Positions 33,839 to 42,118 of a DNA stretch of 51,595 nt are shown here, in pieces (the first letter of the stretch is position 1; each line of letters begins with the position of its first letter). The notes beneath the pieces were generated by a model. The model was not told where the DNA came from, ran no database searches, and saw only the letters and a list, made by a program, of their open reading frames with translations. A program made the position numbers and the translations under genes. This DNA is from Bacteriovoracaceae bacterium (GTDB lineage Bacteria > Bdellovibrionota > Bacteriovoracia > Bacteriovoracales > Bacteriovoracaceae): contig JADHTQ010000030.1 of assembly GCA_016784965.1 (NCBI GenBank), positions 1-51,595 on the forward strand, in the 5' to 3' direction.

Positions 33839-35227
33839 ATGCTAAGTTGGATTCATACTTATATTTTTATTACCGTAATATTCTTAGCAGAAGGTAGTGT
33901 TTTATTTGCGGCCAGTACAACTAGGCAACAGCAGGCATCTGACAACATAGCACAATGGTTTGTTCACACTTCCTCACACCAGCACATGTTATCTGCAACA
34001 CCACTTGGGCTATCAGAAAACCCAGATGGACAAAATAAACCTTTTGACTTCCTGTGGGGACTTGATTTTGGAATTTCATACATGCGCGTACCAATGGGTC
34101 AAGAAATCCTTGATGATTACGGTACATTTGGAGTTTCAGAAAATGATTTACCAAAAAATTTAAATAATTTTCGGGCACACTTGGCAAAAGCTATAAGTAA
34201 CAGTTTTGATCTGAGTGGCAGTTTTTTAATGTCTGAAGATGCACTGTTGACTGGATGGGGAGTGGGCATAAATTACAATTTATTTAATACACTTGTGTTT
34301 TTTACTTCCATCAATTTTGGCTACTCCCATCATGTAAATAGCGATTTTTTTGATACCACAAACTATACAATAGGTCTGGCACAGTCAATAAACCTAAGTT
34401 GGATAGACCTTTATGTTGGTATCGATTATATCTGGGGTGATTTTGAGTTTATGGAAAATAATGATTCATCGATTCCCTCTGATACAAAAAAGATTAATAC
34501 AAGTAGCATAGATAAAATGAGAAAATATGTTGGGGCCACTGTAACTGTAGGTGATACCCTAAGGGCCACTGCTCAAATTAATACTACTAACTATGAAACA
34601 GCACTAGTGTTGAAGCTATCACGAGGATGGTCTCCTGCCCACGAAACTTCAGAGATTGAAGAACTTTCAAAACAGGCGCTCAAATCATTCGACTCTTATG
34701 TTCCAATGGTACTGAAATTTACTTTTCCTTTAGAGTTGTTCTATGCTCCAGGTGCTAGCTTTAGTGAAATGGACATGAACAACGCCACAAGTTCATTCCT
34801 AGGCGACTCTATAGCTATAAGATCTGGCTTGAAATTAAATATCTTTTCTCTACTGCTTTATTTGCAAACTTCTGATGAGGATAACCGCAAACAATTTTAT
34901 GGCATTAATCAAAATAAAAAAAATACTGAATATGGAGCACTAATTCGGGCCAAAATTTTAGGCGACCTCTACATGGGGGTAGGCTATGGTCTTTTAGGCT
35001 CCACGATTACTGATTCAGGAGCAACTTCTTCAGAAAACACTTTCAGTGGAGTCAGGTTTTTTCTCCTTGGGGGAGTGTCTTATAGATTTTCACCAAGGTT
35101 TAAAGGTCTTGTAGAAGGTCAATACACCTTATCAGGTGAGTACAATGAGGTAAATGGTTCACAGATTGAAGATTCAATAAGCCTTTTTGGATTTAATCTC
35201 AGCATTGGACTTGGTTATGATTTTTAG
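33839..35227 (+). CDS. Outer-membrane beta-barrel protein (predicted)
   Basis: A 462-residue protein with a signal peptide (to about residue 25, VLFAAS). Many alternating amphipathic strands ending in aromatic residues follow, for example WGVGINYNLFNTLVFFTSI, and near the C-terminus FKGLVEGQYTLSG and FNLSIGLGYDF. The last residue is Phe, the usual recognition signal for outer-membrane assembly. GAGG lies before the ATG. Its stop overlaps the ribosome site of the beta-propeller lipoprotein gene, so the two are probably one operon. Confidence 0.75.
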   Translation: MLSWIHTYIFITVIFLAEGSVLFAASTTRQQQASDNIAQWFVHTSSHQHMLSATPLGLSENPDGQNKPFDFLWGLDFGISYMRVPMGQEILDDYGTFGVSENDLPKNLNNFRAHLAKAISNSFDLSGSFLMSEDALLTGWGVGINYNLFNTLVFFTSINFGYSHHVNSDFFDTTNYTIGLAQSINLSWIDLYVGIDYIWGDFEFMENNDSSIPSDTKKINTSSIDKMRKYVGATVTVGDTLRATAQINTTNYETALVLKLSRGWSPAHETSEIEELSKQALKSFDSYVPMVLKFTFPLELFYAPGASFSEMDMNNATSSFLGDSIAIRSGLKLNIFSLLLYLQTSDEDNRKQFYGINQNKKNTEYGALIRAKILGDLYMGVGYGLLGSTITDSGATSSENTFSGVRFFLLGGVSYRFSPRFKGLVEGQYTLSGEYNEVNGSQIEDSISLFGFNLSIGLGYDF

Positions 35228-36719
35228 GAGAATTACACTGAAAAAATACAAATGGGTAATCATTGTCGCAACTATTATCACTCTAAAAGTTACTGTTAGT
35301 TGCACCATGGGTGATGGGCCAACTAGCTTGTACCTATATAATCCAAATATACCATCAACAAATCTATTTGTTCAACTTGGAGCAACTACTGCAGCACCAG
35401 GGGGTAATAACTCTAATTCTGATTTTTGCTCGGGAGTTGCTGTTGATTATAGCGGAAATATTTACTGTGCTGGTAATACAAGTGGTGCTATTGGAGAAGA
35501 AAGTGGTGGAAATGACGACGTCTTTGTGATGAAGTTAAGCTCCAGTGGTGAGATTTTGTGGTTGACTCAACTTGGAGCAACTACCACGGCAACAGGTGGA
35601 AACAACTCTGGCTCTGATACCTGTGATGATATCGCAGTCGATTATAGCGGAAATGTTTACTGTGCAGGTAGTACAACAGGTTCTTTGGGAGAGCAAAATG
35701 CTGGAACCACTGATGCATTTATTCTAAAGCTAAATTCTAGTGGTGAAATTTTGTGGTTGACTCAACTAGGAGCAGAAACTAAGGCCCCAGGTGGTGATAA
35801 CTCTGGTGGCGATCGCTGTTTTGGTATAGCGGTTGATGGCAGTGGAAATGTGTACTGTGCGGGCAACACAACAGGTTCTATGGGAGAAGAAAATGGTGGA
35901 GACGCTGATGCCTTTGTTCTAAAGCTTGCAAGTGACGGCTCAATTTTGTGGCTAACTCAGCTTGGGGCTTCTACAACTGCCGTAGGTGGGAGCAACTCTG
36001 GTGTTGATTACTGTATTGATGTAGCAGTTGATGGCAGTGGAAATGTGTACTGTGCTGGTACTACTCGTGGAAACATGGGAGAAAATAACGGTGGGAGCGA
36101 TGACGCTTTTGTTATGAAGCTAAGTAGTAGCGGATCAATTTTGTGGTTGACTCATCTTGGAGCAGAAACTAAGGCCGATGGTGGTAATAACTCTGGTTCT
36201 GATTACTGTATCAGTATAGCTGTAGATTTTAACGGGAATGTTTACTGTGCAGGTTCTACCAGTGGAAACCTGGGAGAAAATAACGGTGGAAACGATGATG
36301 CTTTTGTTATGAAGCTAAGTAGTAGCGGATCAATTTTGTGGTTGACTCATCTTGGAGCAGAAACTAAGGCCGAAGGTGGTAATAACTCTGGTGCTGATAT
36401 CTGTTATGGTGTAGCAGTTGATACTTTTGGAAATATAATCTGTTCGGGGTATACAAATGGATCCATGGGAGAAGCAAGCGGTGGAGAGTATGATGCCTTC
36501 GTTTTAAAGCTTGCAAGTGTTGGTTCAATTTTGAAGCTAACTCAGCTTGGGGCCTCTACAGCTGCCTCAGGTGGCAGTAATTCTGGAAATGATTATTGCA
36601 GGAGAGCTGCTGTTGATGTTAACGGCAATGTTTACTGTGCAGGTTATACCGATGGTGCACTGGCAGAAACTAACAGTGGTGACACTGACGTCTTTGTTAT
36701 GAGACTATCACAGGATTAA
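35217..36719 (+). CDS. Beta-propeller lipoprotein with seven SBBP-like repeats
   Basis: An exported protein of about 500 residues with a leader and probable lipobox (TVSC). Seven consecutive 65-residue units follow, each LT(Q/H)LGA...GG.NSG.D.C...AVD..GN(V/I)YCAG.T.G..GE..GG..DAF(V/I)(M/L)KL...GSILW. This is the SBBP-type beta-propeller pattern with two conserved Cys per unit. Seven units would close a propeller. I list the ATG at 35217, overlapping the previous gene. AGGAGA sits inside that start and is ideally spaced from a CTG at 35238, so the true start is uncertain. A surface-exposed binding role is inferred. Confidence 0.8.
   Translation: MIFRRITLKKYKWVIIVATIITLKVTVSCTMGDGPTSLYLYNPNIPSTNLFVQLGATTAAPGGNNSNSDFCSGVAVDYSGNIYCAGNTSGAIGEESGGNDDVFVMKLSSSGEILWLTQLGATTTATGGNNSGSDTCDDIAVDYSGNVYCAGSTTGSLGEQNAGTTDAFILKLNSSGEILWLTQLGAETKAPGGDNSGGDRCFGIAVDGSGNVYCAGNTTGSMGEENGGDADAFVLKLASDGSILWLTQLGASTTAVGGSNSGVDYCIDVAVDGSGNVYCAGTTRGNMGENNGGSDDAFVMKLSSSGSILWLTHLGAETKADGGNNSGSDYCISIAVDFNGNVYCAGSTSGNLGENNGGNDDAFVMKLSSSGSILWLTHLGAETKAEGGNNSGADICYGVAVDTFGNIICSGYTNGSMGEASGGEYDAFVLKLASVGSILKLTQLGASTAASGGSNSGNDYCRRAAVDVNGNVYCAGYTDGALAETNSGDTDVFVMRLSQD
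35367..36716 (+). repeat. Seven tandem 195-bp units
   Basis: Units begin at 35367, 35562, 35757, 35952, 36147, 36342 and 36537, all in frame, each encoding one 65-residue propeller blade. The unit junctions around 36104-36200 and 36299-36395 are nearly identical over about 100 bases, indicating recent duplication or gene conversion. The outer units are more diverged. Confidence 0.9.
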
Positions 36720-36750
36720 AATGAGTAGCGAATCATTATGTAATTGATTT

Positions 36751-36783
36751 AACGGCATAATAACGGCATAATAACGGCATAAA
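36751..36783 (+). repeat. Three 11-bp direct repeats upstream of the fic gene
   Basis: The unit AACGGCATAAT starts at 36751, 36762 and 36773; the third copy ends in AAA. The period of 11 bases is about one helical turn, so a protein could bind all three on one face. They end just before the AAGGA ribosome site of the fic gene. CGGCAT appears again in inverse form at its ATG. Confidence 0.7.
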
Positions 36784-36797
36784 CAAGGACCGTAAAA

Positions 36798-37910
36798 ATG
36801 CCGATAAAATTTTCTCCCAAGTACAAAATTAATAATCAAATAGCTAAAGCTTTGATGAGAATCGAAGCCGTTAAAGAGACTATTGTTTTACTGCCCATTA
36901 CACCACAAGTGATAAAAAACTTGAGAAAAACTGCTCGCCTACAAACGACTCACTACTCTACGATGATTGAAGGTAATCGTCTTGACCAAGACCAGATTCA
37001 AAATTTAGTGGAGCATGATCAACACATTACTGGTAGAGAACGTGATGAAAGAGAAGTCATAGGATACTTTAATGCTTTGGATGAGGTTGATAGAATTATA
37101 AAGCAGGGTGAGTCTATTTCTGAAAAGGTCATTAAAAGGCTTCATTGCCTCGTCATGAATAGTGGTAAACGAAGTCGAATCAAATATACTCCTTATCGTG
37201 ATGGACAAAATGTTATCAAGGATGGCCGCACAGGAGAGATTGTGTATATGCCTCCAGAGGCAAAAGATGTAGATCCACTCATGAAATCTCTGGTTGACTG
37301 GTTAGACAACTGCAAGGGCAATGGGATCCCTACGCCGGTAAGTGCAAGTATTTTACATTATCAATTTGCCACGATTCATCCATACTATGATGGAAATGGA
37401 CGTACCGCGAGACTTCTGACGACGTTGCTTCTACATCAAGATGGATATGATTTGAAAGGGCTTTACTCTCTTGAAGAGTATTATGCTAAAGACCTAAATA
37501 GATATTACAATGCAATCAGCATAGGCCCTTCTCATAATTATTACATGGGCAGACAAGACGCTGACATCACTGAGTGGATTGAGTACTTTTGTGAAGGAAT
37601 GGCCCAGGCCTTTGAGAAGGTTAAAGACCAAGCACAACTAGCTTCTAGTAGCAAAGAGCACGATAAGACATCGATCCTAAAAAAACTAAATAAACGACAA
37701 AAAATTGTCCTAGAGTTATTTCAAGAAAGTGAAGAAATAACAGCAAGTGATGTGGGATCAATCTTAAAGCTTAAACCAAGAACTGCACGTAATATTTGTA
37801 GCAGCTGGGTAGAAAGTGGATTTCTCATGGTAACCGACTCATCTAAAAAGGCCCGAAAGTATAAATTATCTTCAGATATTTGTAATGGACTAAAAGATAG
37901 GGTTACTTAA
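36798..37910 (+). CDS. Fic-family AMPylase-like protein with C-terminal winged HTH
   Basis: A 370-residue protein. The Fic active site is IHPYYDGNGRTARLL (His194 to Arg205, consensus HPFxxGNGRxxR). An N-terminal inhibitory helix motif, STMIEGN (54-60), fits the S/TxxxE(G/N) rule, so the protein is class II and self-inhibited. A C-terminal winged-helix region (about 295-360) suggests DNA binding and autoregulation. Fic proteins transfer AMP, or another group, to hydroxyl side chains. AAGGA lies eight bases before the ATG, directly after three 11-bp repeats. It lies next to a tRNA gene. Confidence 0.9.
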   Translation: MPIKFSPKYKINNQIAKALMRIEAVKETIVLLPITPQVIKNLRKTARLQTTHYSTMIEGNRLDQDQIQNLVEHDQHITGRERDEREVIGYFNALDEVDRIIKQGESISEKVIKRLHCLVMNSGKRSRIKYTPYRDGQNVIKDGRTGEIVYMPPEAKDVDPLMKSLVDWLDNCKGNGIPTPVSASILHYQFATIHPYYDGNGRTARLLTTLLLHQDGYDLKGLYSLEEYYAKDLNRYYNAISIGPSHNYYMGRQDADITEWIEYFCEGMAQAFEKVKDQAQLASSSKEHDKTSILKKLNKRQKIVLELFQESEEITASDVGSILKLKPRTARNICSSWVESGFLMVTDSSKKARKYKLSSDICNGLKDRVT

Positions 37911-37920
37911 GAGTTCTTGA

Positions 37921-37950
37921 AAATAAAAGCCCCACCTAAGTCGGCGGGGC
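37921..37950 (-). terminator. Intrinsic terminator after tRNA-Arg
   Basis: On the minus strand GCCCCGCC pairs with GGTGGGGC around a six-base loop (37950-37929, one G-T pair), followed by the T-rich tract TTTTATTT (37928-37921). It lies five bases beyond the 3' end of the tRNA. It could also help stop the converging fic transcript. Confidence 0.85.
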
Positions 37951-37955
37951 AAATA

Positions 37956-38032
37956 TGGCACACTCGAGAGGACTTGAACCTCTGACCGTCCGCTTAGAAG
38001 GCGGATGCTCTATCCAGCTGAGCTACGAGTGC
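37956..38032 (-). tRNA. tRNA-Arg (anticodon TCT)
   Basis: 77 nucleotides on the minus strand with a complete cloverleaf. The acceptor GCACTCG pairs with CGAGTGT (one G-T pair), the D arm is GCTC...GAGC, the anticodon stem CCGCC/GGCGG carries the loop CTTCTAA (anticodon TCT, reads AGA), and the T arm contains GGTTCAAGTCC. The CCA end is encoded. An intrinsic terminator follows. Confidence 0.95.
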
Positions 38033-38121
38033 AAAAAGTTTGGTTTATGCTGTAACTCTAATCTTAACAGAAATTAAAAACAATGCACTTTATTGTCAAG
38101 CTTAAATTTGCCAATACAGTA

Positions 38122-39048
38122 TTAATTAACTCTGTTTCTAAGTGCAGTTATTATCTGTCTTAGTTCTTCACCTTCTCCAGCCAAAGAAACTTCATCTATA
38201 AGGGCAACTGATTTGTCCAGCAATTCACAGGCATATTTTTGCGATTTTTCCACCCCCCAAATTGATGGATAGGTCAACTTTCCTTGTTGTGAGTCCTTAT
38301 TTGCTGTTTTTCCCAACTTGTCTGAAGTGGAGATTATGTCTAACACATCATCAGTTACTTGAAAGGACAGGCCAATCAAGTCCCCTAGCTCTTCTACCTT
38401 GTTTAGCAATTGTTGATCAATTCTGCTATCAGTTCTTCCCATTGCTCCAAGTTTCATGGCCAGACAGATCAAGCGACCAGTTTTGTTGTAGTGAATTTTT
38501 TTAAGGAGTTCTAGTTTTTGGGCCTCATCCCGCTGACCCGTTGCAGCACCAACTTTATTGCTGTCATTTATAATATCCAACGATTGTCCAAATACCATAC
38601 CGCTGGTCCCACTGGACTTTAATATTTCAATCAACATCTCATTGATTAATTCTGGTTTACAACCCAGCTCATTCATTTTGCTGACAAAATATAAGGGTGC
38701 ATCTGTTACCAGCGCATCGCCTGCTAAAATGGCCATTCCTTCCCCAAACATTCTATGGGTAGTGGGTTTGCCGCGCCTTAGGTCGTCATTGTCCATACCG
38801 GGCAGATCGTCGTGAATTAATGAATAGGTATGAATCATTTCCACCGCAACACCACTTACATAGGCCATCTCTAACTTTGCGCCAGTCATTTTGGCACTTG
38901 CACAGGTAAGTAGTGGTCGAACTCTTTTACCCGAAGCAAATAAGGCATATCGAATTGCCCGAAAAAGTGTGTGGTCCTCAGGGTAAAAGCTGGTCATTTC
39001 CTCTTTAAAAAAAGTATTGAATTTCTTTTTCATTTCTTCTGTGGGCAT
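38122..39048 (-). CDS. ispA: Polyprenyl (farnesyl/geranylgeranyl) diphosphate synthase
   Basis: A 308-residue trans-isoprenyl diphosphate synthase that condenses IPP with allylic diphosphates. The first Asp-rich motif is IHDDLPGMDNDDLRRGKPT with an insertion between the Asp pairs, and the second is FQVTDDVLDI. GKRVRPLL binds the diphosphate. Two small insertions relative to E. coli IspA are visible. The ATG directly follows the TAG of the IPP isomerase gene, so the genes are coupled. It consumes the products of mvaD and fni in the same operon. Product length (C15 or C20) is not certain. Confidence 0.92.
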   Translation of the reverse strand: MPTEEMKKKFNTFFKEEMTSFYPEDHTLFRAIRYALFASGKRVRPLLTCASAKMTGAKLEMAYVSGVAVEMIHTYSLIHDDLPGMDNDDLRRGKPTTHRMFGEGMAILAGDALVTDAPLYFVSKMNELGCKPELINEMLIEILKSSGTSGMVFGQSLDIINDSNKVGAATGQRDEAQKLELLKKIHYNKTGRLICLAMKLGAMGRTDSRIDQQLLNKVEELGDLIGLSFQVTDDVLDIISTSDKLGKTANKDSQQGKLTYPSIWGVEKSQKYACELLDKSVALIDEVSLAGEGEELRQIITALRNRVN

Positions 39049-40065
39049 CTATCTAACCTCTAACAGTTGGTTTGCTAAATAAATTGCATCAATCTCTTGA
39101 GATAAAAATTTGGCAAGGGGATCGTATCCTTCACTGGCAAACTTTAGGGCCCTTGCTGCTATCCCATATATTGCTGGCATTTTGCAACTTTGTATATAGT
39201 AGTAGCCATCTAGTGCTGAACTTATACCTCCAGAGATTATTAACTGTTTGCATTTTATTTCAAGGCGCGCATCGTCAATGGCACCATTTATAAAGCCCAC
39301 CATTTCTTTAGGTGAGTGGCCCACAAAACAAAAGGGGCCTTTAACACTTTTTTCAACAGCACACTCAACCCTTTGCAGCTCTAACTTTGAAAAGTTGGTA
39401 CCACCAAATGCAGCAAACTCAATGGCCGCTATGGGCAAACTTAGAAGATTGGCCAAACTAGAAGGTCCCATTCCCTGCCCTACCTCTTTGACGATAATTG
39501 GAAAATTGACCCGCTCTAACAGTAACTTCAGTGTTTCTAAGGGAGCCTGTTTATACTTGTCTCCCTCTGGCTGTATCCATTCTTGTAGAGGATTTAAATG
39601 GACCACAAGGCCATCAGCAGCTAGTTTATCTATTAGATCTATGAGCTTATTGGTTTTATTGCCCAATACCAGTTGTTCAACCTGGGCAATACCTAGGTTT
39701 GCAAACAATGGCACATCATCACCACAAACTTTTCGTACATCAAAATCCGCCAAACAATCATCACTAACAAGCAGTTGACGACAAGAGCCAAGTCCCATAC
39801 CCAACCCAAATTCTCTGCAGGCCTTGGCCAAGTTATAGTTGACTGATTGAGCTATCTTAGTTCCTCCTGTCATGCTGGAAATCCACAGGGGAGCGTTTAA
39901 TTTCTTGCCTAGAAAATTTATTTCTGGTTTGTTGCTTTTGCAACTATTGGGTGCCATCAGTGGCTCATAGAAGAAGCGATCATCTATTTTTTCAACCCCT
40001 ACCTGTGCCTGTAAGGATTTGCTCAAGTGATCTTGCTTTCTTAACGATTCTATTTTGGTTACCAT
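39049..40065 (-). CDS. fni: Type 2 isopentenyl-diphosphate delta-isomerase
   Basis: A 338-residue FMN-dependent TIM-barrel enzyme that interconverts IPP and DMAPP. Characteristic segments are APLWISSMTGGT, GLGMGLGSCRQLL, LVVHLNPLQEWIQPEGD and PIIVKEVGQGMG, then FAAFGGTNFSKLE and a C-terminal IISGGISSALDGYYY flavin-phosphate loop. It lies nine bases after mvaD and directly before the prenyltransferase gene. Type 2 isomerases commonly accompany mevalonate-pathway genes in bacteria, as here. Confidence 0.95.
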   Translation of the reverse strand: MVTKIESLRKQDHLSKSLQAQVGVEKIDDRFFYEPLMAPNSCKSNKPEINFLGKKLNAPLWISSMTGGTKIAQSVNYNLAKACREFGLGMGLGSCRQLLVSDDCLADFDVRKVCGDDVPLFANLGIAQVEQLVLGNKTNKLIDLIDKLAADGLVVHLNPLQEWIQPEGDKYKQAPLETLKLLLERVNFPIIVKEVGQGMGPSSLANLLSLPIAAIEFAAFGGTNFSKLELQRVECAVEKSVKGPFCFVGHSPKEMVGFINGAIDDARLEIKCKQLIISGGISSALDGYYYIQSCKMPAIYGIAARALKFASEGYDPLAKFLSQEIDAIYLANQLLEVR

Positions 40066-40074
40066 TTTGTTTAC

Positions 40075-41172
40075 TTACCTCTTTCCCATTTGTAACTTGG
40101 GACCACTGCCCACCTCATCATCAATCCACATTCCATTTTCACAATATTGCAACAGTTCATCTTTGATAAAGCTTACTATCTGGTCCTTTTGTCTTTTAGG
40201 GTAGAGAAGATGAATATTAGGTCCAGCATCAATTGTAAAGCAAACATTTGCTCCAAAGCGCTCCCTAAAAGCTCTTATCCTATTTATAATGTGCAAACTT
40301 TGGGGAGTCAACAAAAGGAACGAAGGCTCACTAGTCATCATCATGGCGTGTAAAGATAAGGCCTCAATTTCAACTATTTGGATAAAAGACTCTAGATCAC
40401 CTTTTTCCATTGTGCGCACTAGCGCACTATAATTATGCTTGGCCTGTTTAAACCTGGCCTCCTTATAGAAATGTTCCTCCATCAAAGCATGGCCTTGCCT
40501 GCTTGTTACACTCTTTTTATCAGTAGACACTACCAATATGGCATTTTGGTAAGTTTTAAATATATTATCAAAGCTCACTAGCTCAGATGCATATTCATTG
40601 CTTTTAACTCCCCAAGATACCGCCCCTCCATAAACTGATCTACATGCACTTCCCGAGCCAAGCCTGGCAAGATATGAAGCCTTAGCAAAAAAATACTCAT
40701 CACTTTCAAATTGGTCTGGAAAAAGTTCTTTTTCTATAGAGCAAATCGTCAAGGCCATGGCCGCCATACTGGAAGCAGAAGATGCTATACCAGCACTGTG
40801 GGGAAATGTGTTTTGTGAGCTAATACTCAATTTTAAAAAGCTCACCATGGGACACAAAGGAGTGATCTTTTTTAAGTAATTAATCAACTTTTGTTTAAAG
40901 CTATCACTTTGAGCTCCTTCAAATTGAAAGCTAAAATCAGTTTCATGATTAACGTGATTTTTATGGAGAACGTACTTAACCTGAGTTAATGTCTTTGATC
41001 TATTGAGTGTAAAGCTTAATGATGGATTTTTGGGCAGCTGATCACCATATTTACCCCAATATTTAACTAGCGCAATATTAGATGGAGCTTCCCAACTAAA
41101 CTCTCCTTCTATATTAGAGTTTTTTTCTAATAATCTCTCAACCAAAATATTGGAAATATTACAGATTTGCAT
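40075..41172 (-). CDS. mvaD: Diphosphomevalonate decarboxylase
   Basis: A 365-residue GHMP-family enzyme producing IPP from mevalonate diphosphate with ATP. Diagnostic motifs are SNIALVKYWGKYGDQLPKN with SLSFTL after it, FPHSAGIASSASSMAAMA (ATP-binding loop), GSGSACRSVYGGAVSW, TIDAGPNIHLLY (catalytic Asp) and a C-terminal VGSGPKL. It is the first gene of mvaD-fni-ispA. No strong ribosome site is seen, so an alternative start a little downstream is possible. The kinase genes of the pathway are not in this window. Confidence 0.95.
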   Translation of the reverse strand: MQICNISNILVERLLEKNSNIEGEFSWEAPSNIALVKYWGKYGDQLPKNPSLSFTLNRSKTLTQVKYVLHKNHVNHETDFSFQFEGAQSDSFKQKLINYLKKITPLCPMVSFLKLSISSQNTFPHSAGIASSASSMAAMALTICSIEKELFPDQFESDEYFFAKASYLARLGSGSACRSVYGGAVSWGVKSNEYASELVSFDNIFKTYQNAILVVSTDKKSVTSRQGHALMEEHFYKEARFKQAKHNYSALVRTMEKGDLESFIQIVEIEALSLHAMMMTSEPSFLLLTPQSLHIINRIRAFRERFGANVCFTIDAGPNIHLLYPKRQKDQIVSFIKDELLQYCENGMWIDDEVGSGPKLQMGKR

Positions 41173-41274
41173 ATATCAGAAACCAGTTTCACTTTTAATC
41201 CCAGTATCACACAGAGTGTGGATAGTCACTAAATAAGAATCTGTCGTTATTTTATTGACATAGTTTCTAACCAG

Positions 41275-41304
41275 TTGAAAGTTGACATTTGGTAGGGTAT
41301 CATA
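41275..41304 (+). promoter_or_regulatory. Putative sigma70 promoter of the FKBP lipoprotein gene
   Basis: TTGAAA (41275-41280) and TATCAT (41299-41304) are 18 bases apart. They overlap an exact 8-bp inverted repeat, TTGACATT (41282-41289) and AATGTCAA (41304-41311), which could be an operator. Confidence 0.4.
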
Positions 41305-41363
41305 ATGTCAATATAAAAAGATGTACAAAAAATGAGCAATAAACACTTACAAAGGGATGTCGC

Positions 41364-42116
41364 ATGAAGCAAATTACTACCGTTTTCCTACTGACTACTT
41401 TTTTGCTACTGATTGGATGCCAACAAAAAGGCAAAAAGGTAGAAGTAAAAACAGATGAAGAAAAAACAGTCTACGCAATAGGTGCTATGTTTGGACAAAG
41501 ACTCTCAAACCTCGCTCTTACTGAACGAGAATTACAGATATTGGCCCAAGGATTACAAGATTCAGCAGGTGGCAAGAAAACTCAAATTGAAGTAGCAAAG
41601 TATCAGCGAGAAATTCAAGCATTTTTCAAAAAGAAAATGAGTAAAAACAGTGAGCAGATAAAGAAAAAAGGCAAAGATCACTTAGCAAAATTTCTATCAG
41701 AGCCAGGTGCCAAAAAGACAGCATCAGGACTTGCTTACAAAATTATTAAAGAGGGCCAAGGCGCCTCTCCCAAACCAACAGACGTTGTAGAAGTTCACTA
41801 CCATGGTACATTAATTGACGGAACTGTTTTTGACTCCTCAGTTGAGCGAGGCAAAAAAGTATCTTTTCCTCTTAATCGAGTTATTAAAGGGTGGACAGAA
41901 GGTCTACAACTGACAAAAGTTGGAGGAAAAATTCGCTTGGTTATCCCATCTGAGCTGGCCTATGGTGACAATGGTGCACCTCCAAAAATTCCAGGTGGCG
42001 CAACTTTAATCTTTGATGTCGAGCTCTTCTCTATTAAAGCTGCTCCAAAAGCTGCGGCTCCAAAAGTGAGCTTAAAGCCTGCGGCCAAAAAGGCAGCTCC
42101 AAAAAAGAAGAAATAA
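41364..42116 (+). CDS. FKBP-type peptidyl-prolyl isomerase lipoprotein (FkpA/Mip-like)
   Basis: A 250-residue protein with a lipobox (LLLIGC, Cys19). An N-terminal dimerisation-type helical domain (about 30-110) includes YAIGAMFGQRLSN. A complete FKBP domain follows (about 118-213), with VEVHYHGTLIDGTVFDSS, VIKGWTEGLQL and IPSELAYGD. It catalyses prolyl cis-trans isomerisation during folding of envelope proteins. The C-terminal tail of about 35 residues is a Lys/Ala/Pro repeat, unusual for this family. AAAGGG lies upstream of the ATG. Confidence 0.92.
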   Translation: MKQITTVFLLTTFLLLIGCQQKGKKVEVKTDEEKTVYAIGAMFGQRLSNLALTERELQILAQGLQDSAGGKKTQIEVAKYQREIQAFFKKKMSKNSEQIKKKGKDHLAKFLSEPGAKKTASGLAYKIIKEGQGASPKPTDVVEVHYHGTLIDGTVFDSSVERGKKVSFPLNRVIKGWTEGLQLTKVGGKIRLVIPSELAYGDNGAPPKIPGGATLIFDVELFSIKAAPKAAAPKVSLKPAAKKAAPKKKK

Positions 42117-42118
42117 AC

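Noticed and set aside
35367-36716. Regular repeats that might be read as a CRISPR-like array
   Set aside because: The 195-base period is in frame and encodes beta-propeller blades; there are no short identical repeats with unique spacers.
37911-38040. Integration site (att) at the tRNA-Arg 3' end next to fic
   Set aside because: The position is classic, but I found no second copy of the tRNA end and no integrase gene in the window.
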